NCBI GenBank assembly: GCA_012064415.1
Contig: SSNU01000115.1
Span: 27,458-78,995 of the forward strand
Source: Gyrodactylus bullatarudis
Taxonomy: Eukaryota; Platyhelminthes; Monogenea; Gyrodactylidea; Gyrodactylidae
Length of the DNA: 51,538 nucleotides
Direction: 5' to 3'
Shown here: one piece after another, positions 44,901-51,538 of the stretch
Layout: each line of letters opens with the position of its first letter
How positions within the stretch are numbered: position 1 is the stretch's first letter
The notes under the pieces: model-generated
Seen by the model: the letters and a program-made list of their open reading frames with translations, nothing else
Told to the model about the DNA's origin: nothing
The model's database searches: none
Made by a program: the position numbers and the translations under genes

Positions 44901-47621
44901 TGAAGATGTAGCAAATATTTAAAAGCTATTTTTCAATCATGAATCCATTTTTAAAAAGTTGATTTTGAAAAATAGAAAAAGTTTATAATTTTCAAAGATC
45001 ATGATTGTATATCTGAATTCTAAACACCCTTCTTTGATAAATATAAACACTAGAGAAATATTTGTCTAATTTTGCTCCTGAATATCAATATTTAACTGCT
45101 TCAAATCGTTGATTTCGATAAAAACTTTGGATTTAAAAGTTAAAAAAGTGGAAATTTGAAACATTTTCGAAAGTTAAAAACGGCTTAATTTTGGTCAGAT
45201 TAAATTTTTTCGGAAATTTTTTTTGTATTCAAAACTAAACAGCTCATTTCACAGTGGAATCCAACAAATAAATTTTTTCCTGACTTTCTGGATAAAAATA
45301 TTGAGTTTTTTGTAAAAATAGGAAATTCTCATCTTCATGTCAATTAGGTTTATACAGCCATGCAATTTTTATTCTATATCCTTGAAAAAGGACGAATTTA
45401 TCAAAAATATTATGGTGATAATCGGTTTCCTTTTGATCTAAAGCTATCGTCTTATTGTGATCCTGAAAATCAACTTTCGATCACTCTCTCACACTGAAAT
45501 CAGCAAAATTTTCCAACTCAAAGTTCAAAAAAATGGGAATTTGTCGCTACTTCAAGATTTCAAATTTGCCGTATTTTCCGTAAAAATAGATTTTTTCTAA
45601 ATTTTTTTTCTCCGTACCGTGAAAGAGGGCCTCATAATCTAGATTCTAAAAATTCTTGATCAAATTTGATTTCTTGATGAAAAAATTAAGAATTTTGTAA
45701 AAATCATAAATTCCCATCTTCATATTAACTAGCTTTAGTAAAAAGATTAAAGCCTGCTATGACATCTTGAATTGCACAGACGACCTTGATTACTGCATTA
45801 AATTTTTTTTTGTTAGAAAAATTATCTATATTATAAGGTAAATATAATATACATATGTTCAATGATATTGTCATTCTTATGAGATTTTTTGTAAGATTGG
45901 TGTCTGAAATTGTAATTATATCATTCAAACATTATTCATAGATTTTTACATTAAATAACCCAGATTACTTATTTATTCATTCTATATTGTACAAATTAAC
46001 TATTTTCCAATACAGTTTTATTTTCTAACAAAAAAGGAAATTTTAAGCATTTTACTTCACATTTACTTTTGCAGTTATATTTGTCGAAACCTTGGCCGTT
46101 GACTGAGGAATTTTAATTTACTTAGTAATTAATTTCAGGAATTTCCACGCTAAATACTAAAATTTCATGTACTCTAGTCAGTTGATTTGCTGAATAAATT
46201 AACCCTGTCATAGTTCCGACCTATCTTGAAGTTTTACAAAATCTAATTTTTTTTAACCTAAATTATTACTTATCAGATAATCTTTTAAAAATGTTCCCGG
46301 GATTCCTTAGACTATCAGATAATCTTGAACCCGAGTAAGAAATTTAACTGGTGAAAATTTTTGCTCATTCCTCCAACCCTTGTTTGATGAGGAATTATTT
46401 CAATATGATGACTTAGCTGTTTTTACAAGATGAATAAATCAAAAAGATTAACTGTCGTCTAAAAACATGCATAAGGATTCATTATATGTTAATCTAGCTG
46501 ATCTAATAATAATAATAATCATGGCATTTCATCTTAATATTCTGTTTTGGGATAATGTTTTAAATAAAAATACATGTTTACATGATGTGTTTATCACTAA
46601 GCCGTTTCGCGTGTTTCACTTTTTAAAAAGAAGATTAGTGTAACCCTTTTGCTACCGGGCTATGAAAAGTATAATTTATGCGAATTTTACCATAATCTAT
46701 ACGATGTATATCTGTTGATATGATTTTTGGGATCAACATTAGACGAATAATTCCAATTTGACCCTCATCAGCTGGATATTGAATTGAAGAGACTTTAAAA
46801 TCCAATGAAAATATTCAACTACAATAATATATTTCGCCAAAATCATCGAAGCGATTTTTCATTTTGGGCTTACATTAAAATTTTAATTTCTTCAGAAATC
46901 TGTTTATTAAATAGATTTAACAAGGTTTGAAAAAATTGCAAAAACTCCATCAGCACCAAGAATGTGAGAGCATTGTTTTCATCAGCAAAATCACCTTATT
47001 TCCCAAATTACAAAAATTACACCAAGGCTTACAAAATCTTCATTTTTTGTCGTACATGGCTCAAAAAATCTTCTTAAAACTATATAATCTATATTTTGAT
47101 AAGTAATTTGAGATGATTACAATGATTTAAAATTTTCTTGCGTTCTAATTGGTCATTCGTAAAAATGTGCAAGGGATAAAATCCTCCCGCTCAATCAATG
47201 GTTTGACTGTATCAGAAAAATGAACATTTTAAAGAAAATTTCAGTTAATTCTGATGTAAAATACTCAAGTACAATCATAAATATTGCATTCTAAGTTTTT
47301 CGTAAATTCTTATTCAAATTCAGAACAAATTAGACCTGTTAAGATCAAACGCAAGAGAAATTGATTTTAATTTTACATTTAAAATCTTACCATTTTTTCG
47401 ATGAAAAATTACTTCTGTCTGATATTCAGTTTTATTATCCAAGGCCTCAATGATTTTCTCTTTGGCTTCTGTTGCTGTCTTTTCACCCCACAAAAACGAG
47501 CATGAGCATTCTCGTGACATGATTTGAGGTCGTGAAAACCCAGATAACTCAACAAATCCATCGGAACAATAAACAATCGGATGATCTCTGGCTTGCGCAT
47601 TACCAAGAACAAAATTACTGT
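32428..47621 (-). CDS. Elk: ELK-type (KCNH) voltage-gated potassium channel, 11 coding exons, 5' partial
   Basis: Pore-forming subunit of a voltage-gated K+ channel of the ether-a-go-go superfamily, ELK branch. The CDS joins (5' to 3') 47621-47391, 44609-44499, 44444-44070, 44004-43544, 42349-42127, 40082-39913, 38849-38456, 36334-36135, 36078-35608, 34679-34039 and 32950-32428: about 1265 residues. All ten junctions keep phase. PAS/eag domain residues 1-114; linker to about 360; S1 about 425-445, S2 453-475, S3 490-512, S4 527-545, S5 551-576, filter SVGFGNV near 631, S6 645-667; C-linker and CNBHD about 670-860; coiled coil about 1146-1182. [20 protein letters not shown] and [15 protein letters not shown] are ELK rather than EAG or ERG signatures. 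The initiator exon (in relatives, the short PAS-cap exon) is not in the window. Odd: an acidic insertion of about 245 residues between PAS and S1. Confidence 0.95.
32951..34038 (-). other. Elk: Last Elk intron, duplicated at its 3' end
   Basis: The 163 bp next to the exon (32951-33113) belong to the inverted duplication. Beyond it, 33144-33280 resembles the hairpin element at 50796-51438. The remainder shows nothing clear. Confidence 0.5.
33144..33280. repeat. Diverged copy of the right-edge hairpin family
   Basis: It shares AAACGTTTTTTTGAC, a 22-bp identical block around CATGAAAAATAAGAGAAATT, and GAAATAATGTGAATTGAA in the same order as 50847-50984. It begins about 30 bp outside the outer end of the inverted duplication. 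Confidence 0.5.
34039..34679 (-). CDS. Elk: Elk visible exon 10: distal C-terminus
   Basis: The acceptor CTATTTTTTAG precedes 34679 and the donor GTATGT follows 34039; phase 0 in, 2 out. It encodes about 214 residues starting [17 protein letters not shown], then Glu/Asp/Ser/Asn-rich disordered sequence ending [12 protein letters not shown]. No domain was recognised. Confidence 0.9.
34980..35572. mobile_element. Foldback MITE, 593 bp, best full-length copy
   Basis: Ends: AAAGCTAGTTGTTATGAAGA and CTTCATGTCAACTAGGCTT. Inner inverted blocks: TTTTTATCGATTTTAAAGATTT with CAGTTAAATCCAGA on the left, and CATTTAACTGCTTCAAATC with GAAATCGATAAAAAATTTGA on the right. So most of the element folds on itself. 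No coding capacity. It lies in the intron after Elk exon 9. Confidence 0.75.
35608..36078 (-). CDS. Elk: Elk visible exon 9: C-linker end and CNBHD
   Basis: The acceptor TTGTTTCAG precedes 36078 and the donor GTACGT follows 35608; phase 0 both ends. It encodes [17 protein letters not shown], then the cyclic nucleotide-binding homology domain ([37 protein letters not shown]). In KCNH channels this domain does not bind cyclic nucleotide but docks with the PAS domain. The donor lies 36 bp from a foldback MITE. Confidence 0.96.
36135..36334 (-). CDS. Elk: Elk visible exon 8: end of S6 and C-linker
   Basis: The acceptor AAATTAAG precedes 36334; the donor GTAATT follows 36135; phase 1 in, 0 out. 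It encodes [18 protein letters not shown] (S6 end) and the C-linker with [16 protein letters not shown], very close to other ELKs. Confidence 0.96.
36335..38455 (-). other. Elk: Elk intron, 2.1 kb
   Basis: It contains a TTAA-flanked inverted-repeat element (36518-36857). Elsewhere only AT-rich sequence; no exon was recognised. Confidence 0.5.
36518..36857. mobile_element. TTAA-flanked MITE with 15-bp terminal repeats
   Basis: TTAA (36518-36521, 36854-36857) encloses GAACGAACGAAGGAT and its perfect complement; AGCTTTATTTTCGTC recurs in inverse just inside each end. Two internal direct repeats resemble ATTATAAAATCTRAT. TTAA targets suggest piggyBac, though the ends start GAA instead of CCC. 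Confidence 0.65.
38456..38849 (-). CDS. Elk: Elk visible exon 7: S4, S5, pore and start of S6
   Basis: The acceptor TTATTCATCAG precedes 38849 and the donor GTAAGC follows 38456; phase 0 in, 1 out. S4 reads [15 protein letters not shown] with regularly spaced basic residues. S5 includes [13 protein letters not shown]; a turret with NHSW follows, then pore helix and filter [10 protein letters not shown], and S6 starts at [13 protein letters not shown] rather than GYG is the KCNH filter. Confidence 0.97.
38850..39912 (-). other. Elk: Elk intron with a MITE
   Basis: It holds the TAGGCTAGGGTG-family element at 39358-39785 and, near 38940-39070, a decayed block like the inner part of the second foldback subtype (GATCCTCAAAAAATCAT, CCGCTCACTTT). 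Confidence 0.45.
39358..39785. mobile_element. MITE, TAGGCTAGGGTG family, full-length copy (428 bp)
   Basis: It begins TAGGGTAGGGTGG and ends CACCCTAGGCTA, complementary at 10 of 12 positions. The inner GTGAGTTGTTCGGAGAAAAA near the right end is found inverted near the left end of the copy at 48622. No coding capacity. Confidence 0.7.
39913..40082 (-). CDS. Elk: Elk visible exon 6: end of S2 and S3
   Basis: The acceptor TTTTTCTATAG precedes 40082 and the donor GTGAGC follows 39913; phase 1 in, 0 out. It encodes [19 protein letters not shown], the S2-S3 loop, and S3 ([19 protein letters not shown]) with the conserved acidic residues of the voltage sensor. Confidence 0.96.
40083..42126 (-). 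other. Elk: Elk intron, 2.0 kb
   Basis: It contains the second-subtype foldback element (40685-41325). The rest is AT-rich, with nothing recognised. Confidence 0.5.
40685..41325. mobile_element. Foldback MITE, second subtype, full length (641 bp)
   Basis: Ends AAAGCAAATTGATATGAAGT and CTTCATATCAACCAACTTTA are complementary with few mismatches. Inner blocks fold too: AGAGTGATCAAACGTTGATT with CAGGACCAAAAT on the left, GTGATCCTGAAAATCAC and TTTGATCACTCTCTCAC on the right. Confidence 0.7.
42127..42349 (-). CDS. Elk: Elk visible exon 5: S1 and start of S2
   Basis: The acceptor ATCTTTTTAG precedes 42349 and the donor GTAAGT follows 42127; phase 0 in, 1 out. It reads [20 protein letters not shown], then S1 ([20 protein letters not shown]) and the start of S2 ([11 protein letters not shown]). 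The S1-S2 extracellular loop is very short compared with vertebrate ELKs. Confidence 0.95.
42350..43543 (-). other. Elk: Elk intron, 1.2 kb
   Basis: A foldback right-end fragment ends at 43051 (CATTTCAACTAGCTTTA). No exon was recognised; the plus-strand open frames here are not convincing genes. Confidence 0.45.
43544..44004 (-). CDS. Elk: Elk visible exon 4: acidic linker and pre-S1 motif
   Basis: The acceptor ATTTAATAG precedes 44004; phase 1 in, 0 out. The donor is GTGATT following seven A residues (weak). A Thr/Glu/Asp/Asn-rich region includes [19 protein letters not shown], then the ELK signature [16 protein letters not shown] before S1. Confidence 0.9.
44070..44444 (-). CDS. Elk: Elk visible exon 3: Ala/Ser-rich linker
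   Basis: The acceptor TTTTATCCAG precedes 44444 and the donor GTAATT follows 44070; phase 1 both ends. It encodes [17 protein letters not shown], then a hydrophobic Ala run ([13 protein letters not shown]), then basic [16 protein letters not shown]. The Ala run is not charged and could mimic a membrane segment, but it is short and outside the channel core. Because phase is symmetrical, this exon could be skipped in frame. Confidence 0.85.
44499..44609 (-). CDS. Elk: Elk visible exon 2: end of PAS domain
   Basis: The acceptor ATTTTCTTTTAG precedes 44609 and the donor GTAAGT follows 44499; phase 1 both ends. It encodes [18 protein letters not shown] and [13 protein letters not shown], the closing PAS strands in ELK form. 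Confidence 0.95.
45060..45352. mobile_element. Foldback MITE, right half
   Basis: TTTAACTGCTTCAAATCG, GATTTCGATAAAAACTTTGG and the terminal CTTCATGTCAATTAGGTTTA match the right half of the copy at 34980. The left half is absent. Confidence 0.6.
45420..45737. mobile_element. Foldback MITE, second subtype, right half
   Basis: GTGATCCTGAAAATCAACTT, CGATCACTCTCTCAC and the terminal CTTCATATTAACTAGCTTTA match the right half of 40685-41325 and the fragment at 276-415. It follows the previous fragment in the same orientation. Confidence 0.6.
47391..47621 (-). CDS. Elk: Elk visible exon 1: PAS (eag) domain core
   Basis: The acceptor TTTTTTTCAG precedes 47621 and the donor GTAAGA follows 47391; phase 1 in and out. 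It encodes [26 protein letters not shown] PAS sequence with the family's NAQ and IVYCSDGF motifs, then [11 protein letters not shown]. The shared first codon (Asp) needs a final G from an upstream exon, not seen here. Confidence 0.95.
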
Positions 47622-47821
47622 CTGAAAAAAAATGAAAAATTTCATAAATAAATTTAAATCATAATTATCGGATAGACCTAACTCGAAATAATGCCATGAT
47701 CACAAGGTATTATAAATTGACCGATTAAGGATTTAAAATTCTCGATGATGAACCCATTGAAAACTCTTGATAAGCTAAATTTCAGTTATTCAGAAAATAA
47801 TAATAAGCATATTCATTTGGG

Positions 47822-47966
47822 TTAAATTAGAGAACAGTTGCCCCCTCTTATTTCTCTCACCGCAAGGGATTCGTTTTCATTTCATCGATGTTAAAAACCC
47901 CATAGTCTCTATGTCACTCAGAAAAATTACTGCAAAACAAGAGGGGGCAAATGTTCTTTAGATTAG
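47822..47966. mobile_element. 145-bp MITE with 28-bp terminal repeats
   Basis: Left TTAAATTAGAGAACAGTTG and CCCCCTCTT is inverted on the right as AAGAGGGGGCAAATGTTC and TTTAGATTAG, 24 or 25 of 28 positions. About 90 bp of unrelated sequence lies between. Confidence 0.55.
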
Positions 47967-48621
47967 TCTTCATTTGTTCAAATTGAAACTTGATTGTTGA
48001 TCGCTACAATCATAAACTACTGCCGTAATCGATATGAAATGTACAGATGGCCCTAATATATATCTTTTTTCTAAATATCCTAATATGATTTTAAGTGGAT
48101 TTTCGGACGTATTTGAAAATTTACGTGAATATTTGAATCATAATTATCGATATAAGTTTGAATGAAAACAAAAATTTTAACTCAATTTTCAATTATTATA
48201 AGTGAAAAAATGTCGAGGAGTGTAAATTAATTTCATTCACCAGCTGTCAATGAATATATCCGACTACATATTATTTGACTTGATGTTTTGCTCATTCTTC
48301 CAGGAGAAGTCAGTTAAATCAAGTAAGAGATACTTTAAATATCCCACTCTAAACTCCCATTTCATTAGGAATTAAAACCTTCCCCCAGTGGAACACAACA
48401 ATATCTCGAGCGATAATTTGACCAATAAAATACTTGGAATACTTTTGGAAGGAAATTTATTTAGCTAAAAAATATGTATAACAAAAGTTACCTGAAGAAT
48501 GGGGATTTTTTGAAAATGTAGTCAAATATTTTAAATATACTTGTATTTAGAATGCTTTTTTTTGAAAACCTATTTACTGAGGCAATAGGAAAAAAATAAT
48601 AATTAAAAGGTAGTTCTACAC

Positions 48622-48985
48622 TAGGCTAGGGTGAAAATTTTTTTTTCTCCGAACAACTCACGAAAGGACTTACTTTTCTGATAAAATATAGTACCTAGAT
48701 CATGTTTAGCATAATTTTAAAGTATGAAAATCATTCTCCATTATGTCATTGCCCATTTTTCCCATAATATCCTACGGACATGATAAAATAACGAAATCAA
48801 CCATGAAGAAGCCCCTTTTGATGACAAGATTACTATTTTTGGAGATAAAAAGTAAAAAACTTATTGAGTGACCGGATTTTAGTGATTGCGTACTACGCAA
48901 TGCGTAGTATAAATTCATTGAAAATTGAGTGGTGATAAAACCGAATGACATAATGGAGAATCAAAAAAATGGCTTAGAAGATGGC
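48622..48985. mobile_element. MITE, TAGGCTAGGGTG family, inverse orientation
   Basis: It starts TAGGCTAGGGTGAAAATT with CTCCGAACAACTCAC, then reads the inverse of the other copies: CCCATTTTTCCCATAATATC, then TTCATTGAAAATTGAG. A 19-bp palindrome (TACTACGCA-A-TGCGTAGTA, 48891-48909) interrupts the place where others have TACGCAATCAC. Confidence 0.65.
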
Positions 48986-50795
48986 TAGATCATGAATCAT
49001 TCTCCTATCGATTATTTCAAAAATAAAAGAACGATTTCTATTCATTAAATAGCCATTTACTTCCTCATGTAATTTGAATTGAGCTCATATGTAGCATATT
49101 TTATATTCATGATTGATGCTGGAGAATTTTTTTTCCAAGTGTGTTTAGCTCGATTTGATATTTCTATCCTTATCATGATTACCAAACATAAATACTACTA
49201 CATCGGTGATGTATGTGAAATTCATCTAGGATGAATAAAAAGTAGCAAATACGGGAAGAAAATTATTTTGAATGAAAAAAAATGTAGATTGAAGGGGAAT
49301 GAATCAAAGGGGGTGGATAAGAAAAGTGAGATATGGTAGAAAATATGTATGTATTTTGAAGGGGTCACTAACAACAGGAATTAAATCAAATGTTATAAAA
49401 ATACGAAAATCCTCAAAGTTCACCCATACAACAAATGTAGCGCAAGAATGTATCGATCGACTATCATATTAGTAATACAGTCCAATCAATAATAAATTAT
49501 TATCATTTTTATAAATGTATTTATTTTCCTATTTACACTAAGCAATGTTCTTTTCAGTATATGGGAATATGTATCTCAAGATAAGAGATCAAGTAATATA
49601 ACTAGACAGGTTGTTCGATATGAAAAGAGAGAGGATTTAATAATGACTCTTTCTTAGGCTTGAATAGATAGGCAAAATATTAGAAAAAGAATCTAGAATC
49701 TAACTGGAATTCAGGGAATTATAGAGGTTCAAAAGAGTAAATTATGGATTTTTAAATATGAGTATTTTCGACCCATGCTTCAATACAAAATATAGCTAAA
49801 GTGGATAAAGTTCTATCGAAAAGACGGAAATGAAGTTTAAAATTTACATGATTTTAGTTTTATCAAGTGATCCTGATGAAAAAGAGATTTTCCTTTATCC
49901 AAATACAAGTGCTGTCATCACCAATGAATTCAATTTTCCAGTTATTTTATTTTGCTTATCTTAGTGATGAAAACACTGATCTTTCAATACTCATGATAAA
50001 GAATTTATTTTTTGTATAGAAATATTTTTTCTCTGGATAATCAGGAACGAAATTGCTTCTTTTGGAACCCGATAAGTTACTAAAATAATTAAATTTTTAA
50101 AAATTTAACCTAACAAATTAGACCAGTTACTGATTTACAACAACTCAACATTAAAGAAATGATTCGAATTTGATCAAAGAAGTTTCCAGAAATTCGGCAT
50201 TTTCAAGAGAAATTTATATTTTATTTAAGTCATGATAATTGAAAGAATCAGCCTAATTTTTTCTGATGAAATTGTCTGATGAAGTAATTATATGGATTTC
50301 TTGAACTTTTTATCAAATTGATTCACCAAATTTGTATTCCTAAATACAGAATACCACTAAATCATTTCTGCTGAGAGAAAAAACGTAATTATTATTTTTT
50401 CTTGGTAAGTAATCTCTTTCATATTCATACGATAAATTGTTATTTTTTTCCAAGGAAAATCAATGAAATCAAAATCAAGAAAAGAAAAATTTAAATATTT
50501 TCGCTACTAATTATAATTATTATAATAATTGTGTATTATCAGTAAAGGCACGCTATTGGGAGGTATTTTATCATTATTATTTTAACTTTATTAGATATCA
50601 CTTTATAAATATATTTCTTAAACTGATAATTTATCTGCCATGATCTGATATATATTTTTTTGATTTATTTAAATAATGGGAACTATTGTCTTAAATCTTT
50701 TAAAACGTTATATTGTTATCTTTCCAAAGCTATTATATACTGGTTCATTTTGTCAATAGAGATTTAATGAAATTTCAATTTTTTAAATGTGTACA

Positions 50796-51438
50796 AAATA
50801 CCTTTCCATGCTTCTGGAATAACAAAATTGTAGAAATTTTCAAATTTAGAACGTTTTTTGACCTATCAAAATTGTAATATACATGAAAAATAAGAGAAAT
50901 TTCGTTTTGAGCTTTTGAAAAATCAATTTTACTGGGATTTAAGTAATTTTTACAACTTTAAGTAAAGGAATAATGTGAATTCAAGTTAAAATTATAAATA
51001 TAAAACGTTCTTATTTGAAAATCTCTACAATTTTGTTTAACTCATTCCAGAAGCATGGAAAGGTATTTTGAAGCGAAATTTGGTGAGATAATATTTAAAT
51101 ACCTTCGATATGAAAAAACTAATCTTCGAGTATTTAAATATTATCCCACCAAATTTCGCTTCAAAATACCTTTCCATGCTTCTGGAATGAGTTAAACAAA
51201 ATTGTAGAGATTTTCAAATTTAGAACGTTTTATATTTATAATTTTAACTTGAATTCACATTATTTCTTTACTTAAAGTTGTAAAAATTACTTAAATCCCA
51301 GTAAAATTGATTTTTCAAAAGCTCAAAACGAAATTTCTCTTATTTTTCATGTATATTACAATTTTGATAGGTCAAAAAACGTTCTAAATTTGAAAATTTC
51401 TACAATTTTGTTATTCCAGAAGCATGGAAAGGTATATT
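50796..51438. repeat. Near-perfect hairpin, about 310-bp arms with a short loop
   Basis: The arms match almost base for base: CCTTTCCATGCTTCTGGAAT near 50801 and its complement ending 51432; GGTGAGATAATATTTAAATAC against its inverse near 51130-51150. The loop is about 26 bp around 51103-51130. A further core copy, GCGAAATTTGGTGGGATTAT, follows at 51441-51500 with the loop in the opposite orientation. No coding sequence. It may run off the window. Confidence 0.85.
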
Positions 51439-51538
51439 GAAGCGAAATTTGGTGGGATTATATTTATATACTTGAAGATTAGTTTTTTTCATATCGATGG
51501 GCGATTTAAGTAATTTTGCAAAATATCGTCCAAGTCTA

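Larger units (their letters stand above)
44610..47390 (-). other. Elk: Elk intron, 2.8 kb
   Basis: It contains two adjacent foldback fragments (45060-45352 and about 45420-45737). An AAT microsatellite lies near 46507-46519. No exon was recognised. Confidence 0.5.
47622..51538 (-). other. Upstream of the Elk PAS exon
   Basis: No exon matching the expected PAS-cap (N-terminal) sequence was found on the minus strand. It holds a 145-bp inverted-repeat element (47822), a TAGGCTAGGGTG-family MITE (48622) and the large hairpin (50796). Confidence 0.45.

Noticed and set aside
1..51538. CRISPR arrays, operons or bacterial mobile elements
   Set aside because: No regularly spaced repeats of that kind. 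Gene structure is spliced and the proteins are animal.

Overview
The window is animal nuclear DNA: strongly AT-rich (about 70% by eye), with two multi-exon genes whose introns reach 6.7 kb, GT-AG splice sites and many short non-autonomous transposons. The coding content (a PAR-3/Bazooka scaffold with three PDZ domains and an ELK-type KCNH potassium channel) is bilaterian. Base composition and repeat load would suit an AT-rich arthropod such as a parasitic copepod, but nothing seen fixes the taxon. There are no bacterial features, CRISPR arrays or recognisable tRNA or rRNA genes.

Layout. Plus strand, 872-28326: thirteen coding exons of par-3, open at the 5' end. They encode an acidic N-terminal linker, PDZ1, PDZ2, PDZ3 and a long Ser-rich tail, with a stop at 28326 and AATAAA at 28619. 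Every exon junction keeps the reading frame. The first three exons are joined to the rest only by phase and splice-site fit. Minus strand, 47621 down to 32428: eleven coding exons of an Elk channel (PAS, long acidic linker, S1-S6 with an SVGFGNV filter, C-linker and CNBHD, C-terminal coiled coil). Its first exon was not found here. The two genes converge tail to tail.

Between the two 3' ends lies the most unusual structure (28774-33113). It is a large inverted duplication whose right arm contains the last Elk exon and the intron before it. The left arm carries a near-identical inverted copy on the plus strand, just downstream of par-3. The loop is a decayed pogo/Tigger transposase gene. The left arm has lost 967 bp and gained a 946-bp insertion with a gag-like reading frame. 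The copied Elk exon keeps its splice acceptor and sits in the phase that par-3 exon 12 needs, so a PAR-3/Elk fusion transcript is possible on paper.

Introns hold several families of small inverted-repeat elements: a foldback family with ends like AAAGCTAGTTGATATGAAG, a family with TAGGCTAGGGTG ends, two TTAA-flanked piggyBac-like elements, a 145-bp element, and tRNA-derived SINE fragments. A near-perfect hairpin of about 640 bp sits at the right edge (50796-51438), with a third, loop-flipped copy of its core beside it. The two host genes have no obvious joint pathway: PAR-3 builds cell polarity with PAR-6 and aPKC, and Elk sets subthreshold potassium current in neurons.
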